Positions 1 through 12,034 of a stretch of 64,000 nucleotides of DNA are shown one piece after another (the first letter of the stretch is position 1; each line of letters opens with the position of its first letter). The position numbers were made by a program, and so were the translations under genes. The notes beneath the pieces were generated by a model. It did no database searches. It was not told the DNA's origin and was given only the letters and a program-made list of their open reading frames with translations. Source of the stretch: Pterois miles (Eukaryota > Chordata > Actinopteri > Perciformes > Scorpaenidae); assembly GCA_947000775.1 (NCBI GenBank), contig CAMQGK010000058.1, forward strand, positions 2,610,001-2,674,000, written 5' to 3'.

Positions 1-5
1 CTTAG

Positions 6-152
6 TTTACAACAAACATGGCTGTATTCAAAGAATACAACTTGAGCCGCCACTTTGAGACAAAACATGAATCCAAAAAGCTGTCTGGAGATGAGAAGGA
101 GCTGCACGCAACCAAAGAAGGAAATGGAAGCATTAGTGTTAAGGTAAATGTT
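6..152 (+). pseudogene. hAT-transposase-like / GTF2IRD2-like BED zinc-finger fragment
   Basis: The frame reading through the ATG at 18 gives MAVFKEYNLSRHFETKHES followed by a short lysine- and glutamate-rich stretch. This resembles the second half of the BED-type zinc finger found at the N-terminus of hAT transposases and of domesticated relatives such as GTF2IRD2 and the ZBED proteins: the KEYNLxRHxxTKH motif with its two zinc-binding histidines. The Cys-Cys half is missing; a stop codon lies in frame at 3-5, and the frame runs into simple repeat and stops shortly after 150. I read it as a dead transposase fragment. An exon of a domesticated gene extending left of the window is less likely because of the upstream stop. 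Confidence 0.5.
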
Positions 153-360
153 AAATGTAAGTGTTAATTTAAGTGTGAATTTCTCCACTGCGAGACTAAT
201 AAGGGAATATCTTATCTTATCTTAATGTTAAGGTAAATGTGAAATGTAAGTGTCAATGTTAAGGTAAATGTTAAATGTAAGTGTCAATGTTAAGGTAAAT
301 GTGAAATGTAAGTGTCAGTGTTAAGTTAATTGTTAAATGTATGTTTTAATGTTGTGTTAA
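139..360. repeat. AT-rich 31-bp minisatellite
   Basis: About four to five degenerate copies of a 31-bp unit beginning ATGTTAAGGTAAATG. The array is interrupted near 176-226 by a 50-base L2/Maui-like tail (separate entry). It directly abuts the transposase-like fragment. Confidence 0.75.
176..226 (+). repeat. L2/Maui-type retroposon 3' tail
   Basis: The segment GAATTTCTCCACTG, then GACTAATAAGGGAATATC and a TCTTA-repeat, matches the 3' end of teleost L2/Maui-clade retroposons. The same tail recurs at 8038-8092, 45448-45495 and 46183-46235 on the plus strand, and near 48925 and 63000 on the minus strand. Confidence 0.6.
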
Positions 361-831
361 ACGTTAAGTTTTGTTCATGTCAGTCCTGTCCTGTTCAAAG
401 TCTCCTGTATATAATGTCATCTTCTTAATAATATGCTATCTGGAGTGATTTTCAGTACAATAAATGCTGAAAAATAAATGCCCAGTATGTTTCCTATAGT
501 GATAAAATAGAGGCTACTTCTGACAGTATTTGTTAGGCCCCCGGCAACAATCTGGGTTTCTAATGTGGCCCCCAGGAAAAACAATTGCCCACACTTGGTC
601 TGTATGCTCTAATGTTTCCATTTGGACGACACTAGAGCTTCACCAGATGTTGTTTCCAGGCAGAAGAGAACTAATATACAGTATAAGCTCACGACCGACA
701 CAACGACGCATTTTGAGCTGCGCTCGCCCAACATCACAGCATGCAGTGTCCAAAGTCGGGGTTTGTTTGACGCAGTGAAAATCCACTGTGACGTGGCACA
801 GACCATTAGAAATAACAGGTTTCAGGGTGGG

Positions 832-1195
832 GCTGCACGGGGGTGCACAGTGGTCACACCTCACAACAAGAGGGTCGCAGGTTCGATTCCGGCTTTGGAC
901 TCTTCTGTGTGGAGTTTGCATGTTCTCCCCGTGTAAGCGTGGGTTTTCTCCGGGTACTCCGGCTTCCTCCCACAGTCCAAAGACATGCTGATTAGGTTAA
1001 TTGATGACTCTAAATTGCCCGTAGGTGTGAATGTGAATGGTTGTCTGTGTATATGTTGTGTGTCTCTATGTGCCCTGTGATGGACTGGCGACCTGTCCAG
1101 GGTGAACCCCGCCTTCGCCCAATGCCAGCTGGGATCGGCTCCAGCCCCCCCGCGACCCCTAACGGGATAAGTGGTTGACGATGGATGGATGGTTT
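832..1195 (+). repeat. tRNA-headed teleost interspersed repeat ending in (GGAT)n
   Basis: A near-complete copy of a family common in teleosts. It has a tRNA-like head with a B-box-like GGTTCGATTCC (872-886 region), then the blocks GCATGTTCTCCCCGTGT, CCACAGTCCAAAGACATGC and CTCTAAATTGCCCGTAGG, and ends in GATGGATGG. Other copies lie at 3959-4205 (+, degenerate), 39078-39358 (-) and 47204-47535 (-). The open frames crossing it are fortuitous. Confidence 0.8.
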
Positions 1196-1789
1196 CAGAG
1201 CGCAGTGGTGCCTGTGTCTCTCTGTGTCTACTTTGTGTCTGTGCAACCAACTTCGAATCAGCTAGTATGCAAATCTGCATTAAAACCTGTAGCAAGCAGC
1301 TCGACCTCTGGACTCGCCGTCAGAGCAGCTGCAGGTGAAGCGTCTCGGTGGGAATCTACTGAGGACACAGTCGAAGCCCAGCTGCCTCAGCACTAAGAGT
1401 GAAACTGAAATGTTTCTCACGTCCAAGGTCATGTGGAGGCTGAAGTTGTGGTTCTTGGACAGTCAGAACCAAAACACATCTTTCTTCCAAGCTGGACGCA
1501 TCTCTAAATTTCATTTTACATTAAGCCACTGTCCTATAGCCATTACTACCAACCATACATTAGGCTACTATTTGCTAAAGCTAGCTGCCAGTTTTAAACC
1601 TGTACCCTGTCATGTCTAGAAGGTAACCCCCACATTGTTAAAACAGACAAAAACTTGCCAGAAACTCTATTGTAAAGTCTTTGTCTATAACAAAGATGAT
1701 GCACCACAAGCAAAGAGTTTAGAAGCAAAGAGTTGAAACTGTGCTGCTTTTTTGACAGCAGCTGCTAGAGAGCACTGCGGTAGCACTGC

Positions 1790-2130
1790 TGCCATTTTGG
1801 ACTGAAAACACCAATGAGTCCAATGTATAAAGAGACGTCTGTAAGTCCTGGAATTTTTTTTTTAATTATTTAAATCGACATCCAAGTACGATCGCTCAAA
1901 TATCCTCATTTAAATCATTATGTCTTAAAAGTTGTAAAATTAACTAATATCTGAATCCAGAGATATTTTCCTCAGCATAATGAACATGCATCAGACCTAC
2001 AGGACTGCACCGCCCTGCACGCTCAAATGACATTTCTGGTTCTGCCAGCTTCCTGCTAATAATATGACATCAACAGGATTTATTGGCGTTGCAGCTGTTT
2101 ACTAACACACAGAGCAAAAGCACAGGGCGT
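1790..2130 (+). repeat. Dispersed repeat related to the insertion at 12489-13043
   Basis: Shares ordered blocks with the 12.5-13.0 kb element: an AAAGAGACGTCTGT-like block, and CTAATATCTGAATCCAGAG here against CTAATAGCTGAATCTGGAG there. Divergent, ends unclear, non-coding. The remainder of 1196-3530 shows nothing I can assign. Confidence 0.5.
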
Positions 2131-3539
2131 AACCTCTTATACATCCATGGTCTGGGCTCTACTGGACTCCATTTTGGATCCTTGCTCTCAAAATCTGTGT
2201 GCTGGAGTTTTTGTAATTTCCATTTATGTCCATCACTCACTTCGTGCTCCTCTGGGAAACAGACGACAAGCTAAAAGTTGAATATAAAAATAGGTGAATA
2301 AATAGCTTGATAATAGCATTCTAGTCTGTTTATTTCATTGTTTATTGTTATTGTGGTTTGAAATCTGTCTGAAGTGGTATACACTTCCTGTCTCCTAAGT
2401 GGGCGTTGTCATGTGTGTGCTCATCCCCCCTTAACCATTCAAGGTCAATGCCTAACTTTAACCAACACCCAGGAGTTTTGCAATTTGCGTGTTACCTTCT
2501 AGACACGACCGGCATAACCTTTGACCTTACCAGTCATCTCGCAGTTATGTGCAAGATTTGATGGTTGACCGTTTTCATATTAAATTGGGCTGCTAGATCC
2601 ACACTTAAATTATTACCCTAATTATGTTTACATCTGTATAATCTTAAATGTAAACACAAATGTAAAACACATTTTTTCTTTTCATAAGCAAAATGTGTCA
2701 GATGGGTGCAGCACGGTATAGGTGGGTGGGTACTGGATGATGTGCCAGCTTTTTCTGCAGCCTCCAAGTGTCAAAAAATAAATACATTATTGCTGGATTA
2801 AGACACGCTGGTGTAAGTGTACACATTTAGAATCAACCATTTTGAATGTTGTGCCATTTCTTTGGTCCAGTTTCACCTCAGCTGTTTATAATGTCTTCTT
2901 TTTCTGGTGCTCACACTTTTTGCTTTTCTATATCTGATTTTCTGTTTCAAATCTCTTGAATGATTGACACTGACCTAAATATTGAGCCTGACAAAATAGA
3001 TATGGAGCACTGGACTGTCAACCTTTATGTTATTGTGAGTGAGGAGCTTACTTCCTGTTTCATTTTGTATCTGTAGTCCAGACACTAGAACCACTAGAAC
3101 CCTCTGCATGAAGAGCGCTTTGGCACAACTATACTTCCTCTGTTGCTTTGCACAAAAAACATGCCTTTACAAATGCCCTCTCCATTTTTTTAGTGTTGAA
3201 AACCATACCTGAAACTTTTCTTTGTTCAAGTCGTGCTTGGCTGGCCCCTGCTTGTCAGATTCAATCAAGCCCTCAGTGTAGGGACATGGACAATCACATT
3301 TATGCACATTTGTGTGTGGAGTGGGTTGTTTTATTAAAGGAAATTTGAATCGTAGATCCTTATCCTGAAGATGCAGTTAATCATATCAATGGGCATGAAA
3401 TGATGACCCAATCCTCATATTTGGAGGAAGAAAAAGAAGTACAAAATGCCAATATACTGTATATTATCTACTAAATGTTGTGTGGTTTTGAAGTGCCTCA
3501 AAATCCCATAATTTTGCTCTTATTTTTGCATTTATGAAC

Positions 3540-3860
3540 TGTGACGACCCCTCCACTCCACTAGGTGTCCTCTTGCTGGATGTTTTTGGTTTTGCAGGGT
3601 GGAGGGTGGTCAGGCTGATGAGCTACACCCAGGCTCAGTATGGTCAGGATATAAAAGCTCCCGACCTTCCCACACAGGGCCTCTCTTCCTTGGCTGGCAC
3701 AGTTTTGGTTTTGTTTGGAGCAGACATTTTCACACACCCACACATGCCTACATTACTGATTACTAACTTTCCATGTTTGTTTAGTTATTTATTGTTAGTT
3801 TAATAAATAAAGGCCTTTTACCATTTTAAAACTCATCTGAAAACTGGTGTCATGCCCTCT
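3540..3860 (+). mobile_element. Probable solo LTR of an LTR retrotransposon
   Basis: The segment opens with TGTGACGACCCC, a start typical of fish Gypsy-type LTRs. It has a TATA box (TATAAAAG, 3650-3657) followed about 150 bases later by a poly(A) signal (AATAAA, 3802-3807), the U3-R-U5 order expected of an LTR. No gag or pol reading frame and no second LTR lie nearby. The 3' boundary and target-site duplication could not be fixed by eye. An 89-codon frame across it is not considered coding. Confidence 0.45.
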
Positions 3861-3958
3861 CGCCCCCCTTTCCTGTTGTTTTCAGCTGCTCTAATAAAGA
3901 CAATAAAAGCCAGCAAGGTTTTTATTGTCTTTGCCTTTTTCATAAGCCTTTTTTTTTG

Positions 3959-4205
3959 GTACTTCACAGCAAGAGGGTCACAGGTTTGAATCCGGCTTGG
4001 GGCCCTGGAGTTTGCATGTAAGCGTTGGTTTTCTCAGGGTTCTCCAAAAGACAAAGGCAAAGACAGGTTGATGACTCTAAATTGCCCATAGGTATGAATG
4101 GTTGTCTGTCTATATGTGTCCTGCGATGGACTGCCGACCAGTCCAGGGTGAACCCCGCCTTCGCCTAGTGCCAGCTGGGATCGGCTCCAGCCCCCTGCGA
4201 CCCCT
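3959..4205 (+). repeat. Degenerate copy of the tRNA-headed (GGAT)n repeat
   Basis: The same blocks as at 832-1195 are recognisable (AGAGGGTCACAGGTTTGAAT, TGACTCTAAATTGCCCATAG, GTCCAGGGTGAACCCCGCC) with internal deletions. It is cut off at CGACCCCTAA, where another repeat begins. Confidence 0.7.
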
Positions 4206-4600
4206 AATTACCTCCGCCAAGGAAGTTATGTTTTTGCTGGCATTTATCTGTTTGTTTGTTTGTCTGTGTTCAAGATAACTCAAAAACTTTTGGACGGATT
4301 TTGATGAAATTTTCAGGGTGTGTCGAAAATTTGAAAAGGAAGAACTGATTTAATTTTGGGGGTGATCCGGAAGAAATCCTGTATTCTGGATCACTTTGAA
4401 ATTTTTGTTAACATTGGGGTCAATGGGACCCAAAAAAATTGTTTCTCAGTATTTCTGGTAATTGTTGCCCAAAGCTCATGAAATTTGACTCAGGGATTTA
4501 CAGTGTGTACTTCTAACAATACTTCTATCAAATCCCAAAGGCTGATCCAGATCTGATCCAGATGGCGGATTTTATAGCAATTTATATAAAAAATGAGGGT
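4206..4600 (+). repeat. Interspersed repeat starting CCTCCGCCAAGGAAG
   Basis: Begins CCTCCGCCAAGGAAGTTATG and continues with AACTCAAAAACTTTTGGACG and GGGTGATCCGGAAGAAAT, blocks I recognise from a widespread fish repeat. It follows directly on the previous repeat, so the two form a composite. Non-coding. 4600-7190 beyond it has no convincing gene; its longest frame (5560-5910) has no recognisable domain. Confidence 0.6.
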
Positions 4601-7187
4601 ACTCTTACATTTTGGCCTACTGTGTATTTAATATTAGAGGTAGAGAAGATGGATGGTATAGTGACATGATATAAATATTTCATTTTTGAATATCACAGTT
4701 ATCATCAATATATAGCAATACCCCTGTTATAAATATATAAACTTTCCTGTATTCTTCTCTGGAAATGTTTTAGGACTCTTGAATTAAAAAAAAAAAAAAA
4801 TTAAAACACTTGGACATGTACAGTATTTGAAATAAAATCGTTCTTACTTCAAATGGTTACTATGTCCTTATCTATTAAAGATTTTTATGAATAATATCCC
4901 AAACAGCATTTATTGATAATGCCAAAATGACATTGGGGTCTTGTACAGGGTAAGCTTTCTTCTTGCATGTTGCACTAAGGATATTTGGGCTCCTAAGTTT
5001 AGGACCATTCAGGTTCAGTCCAGTCCAGATTCTGTAGTTCACATCTCCAGTCAAGCTTTTTACCCTTGTTGTCTATTTAAAGATGACGTTCTTCATTCAT
5101 GATATGAATACCGTGGGTGTGTCAAAATTAATACTAGATTACAATGAATACTTGTCTCAGCACACAGAAGATATTAATATGTGAAAATAATTCTATTTAA
5201 TTAAGGAACATTTGCTTGCTTCATTTAAGACCAATTCCTCGTTTTAAAGAACTCTGTAACCACAAATCAAAAACCCTCCTCTTCTTTAATTCGTCTGTCT
5301 CAGTTTCTGGATATAAAGAAAACAGACTGTCTTCACCACTCACATTGTGCTCATGATTACTACGTATTTGTAGATGTAATATTTGAGGAAAATAGTGTAG
5401 TGTGCTAACACTCTGGAGAACGTTTCTTGTTAAAAATGAAAAATTGTTTCTACCGAGTGTCTTCAGACAGCTGCTTTATCATCTCAGTTCCCAAGAGATG
5501 GGACGCCTATATCCAACTCTAACCAACTTCTGTGTCTTGAAACTCCTCTCCCCATCTTAATGTGGCCCACAACCACCCAGCCTGGTGAAACAATGACATT
5601 TGGAAAGGGCCAATACCACCTGTGGTTTCTTACTCATGCATGTGCAGTCATATGGCCTGGGGTGCCATTTGATGGCTGTGCTCTCTGGGGAGTGACCAGG
5701 CCCTGTCAGAGATATTTCCCCACAACTCTGCTGCCCCTGCAGATGAACCCTGACATGACCTTGGCTGAATGCTCCTCCATCTGGTTCAACATGCCAGACA
5801 CATGCTTCCATCCTGACGTGATCACATGCTGTCCGTATACTATATCATTGGCAGGTGAAGTGCTTTTATCTAAAGTAGCTTACAGCATCATGAGTGCATG
5901 CATTTTTTAGACTGGGTGGCCCAAATGGGAAATTCTGGTAGTGGTAGTTGTTGTACCACACTAAGCCACCCAAGACCATGAGAATGCCCACAGCCAAGAG
6001 GGGATGAAGATCTGACAATTCTCACAGTGTTTCAGTGTCATGGAGATTATGAGGAAAACCTAAATAAATACAGCACGTTTATATCTGACAGCCTGCATCC
6101 AGATGTTTCAGAAATATCTGTCTGTACAGAGTTTATGGGAAAAGGGAACATAGGAAGCTTTCTCAACACTGCTGATGGTGTTGCCATGGCACCAGGAACA
6201 GACGGTTTAGCTAAGCAGATTTTTTGAGGTGTGGAAGTCTGACCTCCCGTCATGTCTAGTTTGTTCCATTCCCACCGGCCGCTGACTGCGTGCATCTGTT
6301 TCAAAGTGTGCATTTGCAAGGACTAATGACGGACATTATGAGCATGTGTGTATTTACCACATCAGCAGGGGGAAGCAGAACCACGAGATGTGTGGAAGTG
6401 AGCTCAAGCCAACAGAATGTGGCTTACACTGTTAAAACACCACATGAAAGGGGCTCCTGTGGGAATCCGTGAGTTTTCTCCCTCACTGCAGCAGTTTTCC
6501 AGACAGGGGCCCCATGTTCATCATGGGTTACTGAGTGTTGCTGAGTGATACATGAACATGGCAAATCAGCTACTGTTCATTTAACTGTATGCTGACGTAC
6601 CTCTGTAGACCTTACAATGAACACATCGAAAAAATGATGCTATAATAGAGTGTGAGGTGAGCACGCCTCGCTCGGTGGTGTGAAAATGATGTGTGCTTAC
6701 TGGCAATCTGAACTGATGAACTTTGGCATGTTGACCCAGAGTTATGTTGTAAATGACCTAGTGTGGCTCTGGTGAGTCAGAGCTAAAAGGAGGTGAACAT
6801 TCACAACTTTTCCATCTTAAAAGCTGTACTTTTGAGCTAAGAGGCTGTAAAGTAAGGGGGAGTGTTCAGAAGCCGCTCAGTAGGCAACTCTTTACCGTAA
6901 TGACGAACAACACAGCAGGTAGAAACTCTGACAGCCCAGCGGCATCTCCTGAATGCCATTCAGTATTTCCATTGAGTAGTAAAACAGCTGCTGGGCCAAA
7001 GACAAATAGGCCAGAGAACACAGTGCAGTGTGTCTTCTCCAGGGCCTCGAAAAGCAATAACAATAAGTGATTTTCTGGTGCAGAGTGATCTAAGACAAAC
7101 ATAAGAAGTGAATATAGTCCAGTATATCTCTGCCGAGACAGACACCCGGGGGGAATTAGACAGTAAAACTTTCTCCCTCTCTCTTGC

Positions 7188-7192
<5 letters not shown>

Positions 7193-7281
<89 letters not shown>
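7193..7281. repeat. (AT)n microsatellite
   Basis: About 90 bases of alternating AT with a short interruption (ACATACACATAT) near 7219. Frames reading YIYIYI across it are artefacts. Confidence 0.95.
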
Positions 7282-7283
<2 letters not shown>

Positions 7284-8037
7284 GACAGAGTTACTGCCAC
7301 CAATTGTTTGTCCAACTCCTAATTTTTGCATAACAACAGGAAATGGAAATATATTAATCATTATTTTCTTTTGTTCTGGAAATCTGTTTAAAAATGTATG
7401 CTAAATTTGGATAGAAACTTGAGTTATGGTGATGGTGAAAACGTGTTTGCTAAGCTAACATGTAGCTCATTCCATTTTTCAAAAGCTCATTTTCTATTCT
7501 AGACATGGACAGCAGCTTATAACTATGGTTCCCCCTCTGGTTGCTAAAAGGAGTCAGATTACATAGAAGTCTATGAGAAAATGAGCCTACTTTTCATTTG
7601 ATTTATTACCTCAGTAAACATTGTAAACATCAGTTTATGGTCTCAATCACTAGTTTCAAGTCTTCTTCAATACAGCAGGATGTTCATTTATTAAATTATG
7701 GTCCATTTAGAGTCAGATAGACCATAAAGCAGGGGATACTTTAGGGCGGAGCTACCTTGTGATTGACAGGTCACTACCATGTTGTTACTCAACATTTGTT
7801 TTTTTTAAAGACTCTAAGAGAGTTGGCTGTTCATTTTTTTCTGGTAAATACATAACAAACAAGCCTGTTTTTAAAATTTGCATCCCAATTAATATCACAG
7901 TTAACACAAATTAACCAAGCTAGCTAGCTAGCATTGGCATTAGCTGCTAATAGTACCTGGCCCCGCCACGCCTCGCTCCAACAAAATGCGGCCCAGTAAA
8001 ATTATTATTTCAAACCACTGTTCAGTAATTTTGTTCT

Positions 8038-8092
8038 GTGAATTTCTCCACTGTGAGACTAATAAAGGAATATCTTATCTTATCTTATCTAA
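8038..8092 (+). repeat. L2/Maui-type retroposon 3' tail
   Basis: GTGAATTTCTCCACTGTGAG, then CTAATAAAGGAATATC and a TCTTATCT tail; same family as 176-226. 8095-9095 beyond it shows no gene. Confidence 0.7.
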
Positions 8093-9094
8093 AGTAACAC
8101 TAATACTAAACAAAGAGCTGTGGTGGATCTGTGCGTCTCCCCTGCATGGACGATGAAGCCTCATCCCCGTCCTGCAGTGTGAATGAACTCAGCAGGGACA
8201 TTCCTCAGTGGCCACCCACTGTTTACCAGTGAGATGGAGAACGACTGCGTGTGTGTCTAACGAAGGAAACACAAGAGTCCTCCTTGTAGACCTCTTCATA
8301 AACGCTGGGCTCAGAGAGAACCGTGGTTTGGAAACTATAGAAGATGAGGGGAAGTGGTTAAAGTGAGAGGAAAAAACTTGAAGGCTGCTACCCACAATGC
8401 CTGATCATGGATTATGGTGACAGGAGAGGAGGATGGCTAGACATATCGATGGTAGACAATGTGTGCAGGCAACATTTATCTTCCTCCTCACCTGCCACTC
8501 TCTCTTTACATCGCTAATGATCCACACACAGGTACAGTGAATCACACACTGTGATAGTGGATACATCAGCAGATAAAAATACACTGGAGGAACAACAGCC
8601 CTGGTGATCACACCTGAAACAGGATAAGGTTCATGGTATAAAAACACAAGAGAAGAAGCTGGTACAGCATCACTCATGTTTGAGGGTGTTTCAGTGAAAA
8701 CTGAGACAAGCCTGCCCTCTGCTGAGTAACACTGATACCCACCTCTCGTCCTGAGACACTGCACACAGGCACATCATACAGGATGTACACAACTAGGATC
8801 AACTCTTTTCTGTTTGATAAATCCATTTTACTGTTTGCCTCCATTTTCTCTTCCTCATATAGTAAGTCTGACTAACCTGGGATTTGTTTCCAGCCTGTCT
8901 GATCAGAACATGAACACTCATGTTTCTAGCCTGCTTTTTAATTTGGTGAGTACAGTATAATGTAATTATAACTGAAGGGATGTTGGCAGAAACAACAACA
9001 ATAAGCACTAAGTTGTAATAAAACAGAATTATATCTCCAGATAATGACATGCATCCAAAGGATGAAGCTGATTATATTTTCTTATTATCTTACA

Positions 9095-9340
9095 GGCTCT
9101 TGTAACGTCACACAGTGACTACTGCAGCTCCCTGCTGACAGGCCTCCCTGCACACACATTCAAACCTCTGCAGATCATCAGAACGCAGCAGCCTAACTGG
9201 TCTTCAACCAACCTGAAAACAGTCTGCTGTTCTTAATCCTTCCACTGGCTCCCAGTCCTCATCAAATTATAAACCCTGTTGCTCACGTACAAAACAACAA
9301 GCAACAAAAACAGCTCCTTCCTAGCTGAACTCCCTCATCC
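9095..9340 (+). pseudogene. LINE reverse-transcriptase fragment (5' part)
   Basis: The plus frame from about 9101 reads ALVTSHSDYCSSLLTGLPAH, then FKPLQIIRTQQ, and after a frameshift SFHWLPVLIK. These correspond to the LDYCNSLLxGLP, LQxIQNAAAR and HWLPVxxRIxFK blocks at the C-terminal end of L2/Rex-type LINE reverse transcriptases. Frameshifts and stops show it is dead. It runs straight into the 40-bp minisatellite, whose unit is the next part of the same coding region, and the downstream remainder reappears after the array at 10925. Confidence 0.75.
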
Positions 9341-10927
9341 AGGTCTACACTCCCTCCCTCCTTCCTGAACTCCCTCATCCAGGTCTAAACACACTCCCTC
9401 CTACCTGAACTCCTTCATCCAGGTCTACACTCCCTCCCTCCTACCTGAACTCCCTCATCCAGGTCTAAACACACTCCCTCCTACCTGAACTCCCTCATCC
9501 AGGTCTACACTCCCTCCCTCCTACCTGAACTCCCTCATCCAGGTCTAAACACACTCCCTCCTACCTGAACTCCTTCATCCAGGTCTACACTCCCTCCCTC
9601 CTACCTGAACTCCTTCATCCAGGTCTACACTCCCTCCCTCCTACCTGAACTCCCTCATCCAGGTCTAAACACACTCCCTCCTACCTGAACTCCCTCATCC
9701 AGGTCTACACTCCCTCCCTCCTATGTGAACTCCCTCATCCAGGTCTACACTCCCTCCCTCCTACCTGAACTCCCTCATCCAGGTCTACACTCCCTCCCTC
9801 CTACCTGAACTCCTTCATCCAGGTCTACACTCCCTCCCTCCTACCTGAACTCCCTCATCCAGGTCTACACTCCCTCCTACCTGAACTCCCTCATCCAGGT
9901 CTACACTCCCTCCTACCTGAACTCCCTCATCCAGGTCTACACTCCCTCCTACCTGAACTCTCTCATCCAGGTCTACACTCCTTCCTACCTGAACTCCCTC
10001 ATCCAGGTCTACACTCCCTCCCTCCTACCTGAACTCCCTCATCCAGGTCTACACTCCCTCCCTCCTACCTGAACTCCCTCATTCAGGTCTACACTCCCCT
10101 CCCTCCTACCTGAACTCCCTCATCCAGGTCTAAACACACTCCTTCCTAGCTGAACTCCCTCATCCAGGTCTACACTCCCTCCCTCCTACCTGAACTCCCT
10201 CATCCAGGTCTACACTCCCTCCCTCCTACCTGAACTCCTTCATCCAGGTCTACACTCCCTCCCTCCTACCTGAACTCCTTCATCCAGGTCTACACTCCCT
10301 CCCTCCTATGTGAACTCCCTCATCCAGGTCTACACTCCCTCCCTCCTACCTGAACTCCCTCATCCAGGTCTACACTCCCTCCTACCTGAACTCCCTCATC
10401 CAGGTCTACACTCCCTCTTACCTGAACTCCCTCATCCAGGTCTACACTCCCTCCCTCCTGAACTCCCTCATCCAGGTCTACACTCCCTCCTACCTGAACT
10501 CCCTCATCCAGGTCTACACTCCCTCCCTCCTACCTGAACTCCCTCATCCAGGTCTACACTCCCTCCCTCCTACCTGAACTCCCTCATTCAGGTCTACACT
10601 CCCCTCCCTCCTACCTGAACTCCCTCATTCAGGTCTACACTCCCTCCCTCCTACCTGAACTCCCTCATCCAGGTCTACACTCCCTCCCTCCTACCTGAAC
10701 TCCCTCATCCAGGTCTACACTCCCTCCCTCCTACCTGAACTCCCTCATTCAGGTCTACACTCCCCTCCCTCCTACCTGAACTCCCTCATCCAGGTCTACA
10801 CTCCCTCCCTCCTACCTGAACTCCCTCATCCAGGTCTACACTCCCTCCCTCCTACCTGAACTCCCTCATTCAGGTCTACACTCCCTCCCTCCTACCTGAA
10901 CTCCCTCATCCAGGTCTACACTCCCTT
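9335..10927 (+). repeat. 40-bp minisatellite array derived from a LINE reverse-transcriptase segment
   Basis: About 40 tandem copies of a unit whose core is CCTGAACTCCCTCATCCAGG; most units are 40 bp, with 36-bp variants around 9870-9985 and 10375-10510. Some units carry TAAACACAC in place of TACACTCCC, alternating in the first 400 bases to give an 80-bp higher-order period. In one frame the unit reads YLNSLIQVYTPS, which is LINE reverse-transcriptase sequence and continues the flanking fragments. Because 40 is not a multiple of three, the frame shifts at each unit and no protein is encoded. Confidence 0.95.
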
Positions 10928-11020
10928 TCGCCCACTACACTCTGCCAATGAAAGGCACCTGGTACTCTCATCACAAAGTGGCCCTAAGTCTCCAGCTAGA
11001 CTCTAACGATGATGACAAAA
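10925..11020 (+). pseudogene. LINE reverse-transcriptase fragment (continuation after the array)
   Basis: Immediately after the array the plus strand reads approximately PLHSANERHLVLSSQSGPKS, matching the RSANERRLVVPSQRGxKS-like block that follows YTPSR in fish LINE reverse transcriptases. With 9095-9340 it shows that the array expanded within one LINE copy. Confidence 0.65.
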
Positions 11021-11135
11021 TGAATCTGCCTCTATACACCCTGTGCATGCATGTACTTGAAGCTGTTGTTGGCACTTACTGGCGTTGTTCCCTCCTATCT
11101 AGATCCTTGCTTTTGTTGTACGAAGACCCAAACTA

Positions 11136-11430
11136 ACAATGAATGTATCTATTGATAAGTATTGTGTATTAAAGTCTGATTTATCTCATAAATATATCTG
11201 CCAGTTCTATGTCCAAACATTATTAAAAACACATCAGTGAGCCACACTGTTGCACTGATGACATGATCCTTCATTGTGAACACACATACTAGTTCATTTT
11301 AACTTAATCCCACATACACAGTCCTGCTGCCATAAATACCCAGTAGAGTCCTAAATGTGGATTAGTCCACCCCTGAAAATCATCCAGTTTCCTCCCGTTT
11401 GAGTGACATTTGACAAAAACTACAGTGACC
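11136..11430 (+). repeat. Dispersed repeat, copy 1 of a pair
   Basis: Shares ordered blocks with 46665-46975: AACAATGAATG..AAGTATTGTGT, GTGAACACACA, CTGCTGCCATAAATAC, TAGAG..AAATGT.GATTA.TCCAC, and CTACAGTGACC. Same orientation as the other copy. No coding content; family not named. 11430-12030 beyond it shows nothing assignable. Confidence 0.6.
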
Positions 11431-12034
11431 AGATGCACAGGGTGTTATTTAGTATTTTTCAATTAAACTAGTTGCTTATTTTTCTAAATTGAGTGTGAGT
11501 TAGATATTTTCCATTCACTCCATCGATAGTAGATTTCCAGGCATTTCTTGCCCTTGAGCAATTCTTTCACAATAACACTAACGCATTGATAACAAAGCGC
11601 TTGCTCTGCCCATGGAGAATTAAGCATGTCCCACAATGCCTCTGGGTAAATAGGATATCTCCTGTGCTAATCCCCATATTAGACCACAGATCCCAGCTCA
11701 GCTTGCCGGGTGCAGAGGGCATCATTAAGCTTCTATTCGTATGCACTGTGCGATTACGCTGGTAGTGGTTAGTGATGCTTCAACCCCTGCTGAACACAGT
11801 GAAAACGCAGGGTTATGACACATCAGACTCTTGGTCGTATACGTATCTGCACAACCTGGACTGTAGTCAGTATTATCTCAGCTATGTCAAAGTCCAGCAC
11901 CATACCCAATCAAGTTATCATAAAGGCCAAAAAATGTTTATACAATCAAGCTGAAAAAAAAAAAATAAAAGTCAGCAGAAATTTAGGTTACCTACTGAAT
12001 CTATGGCAGGAAAAATTCAAGTCAACATCCAGGT

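Noticed and set aside
5560..5910. 116-codon plus frame
   Set aside because: No domain, no codon pattern or splice context; overlapped by an antisense frame, consistent with a chance opening.
6866..7404. Frames rich in YIYIYI on both strands
   Set aside because: Produced by the (AT)n tract; flanking residues show no domain.
10310..10537. 75-codon plus frame with a PELPHPGLHSL repeat
   Set aside because: It reads the 40-bp minisatellite out of the original LINE frame; unit length is not a multiple of three and no start, splice or domain evidence exists.
9335..10927. CRISPR-like regular repeats
   Set aside because: Units are contiguous with no unique spacers, and the context is vertebrate; it is a minisatellite.
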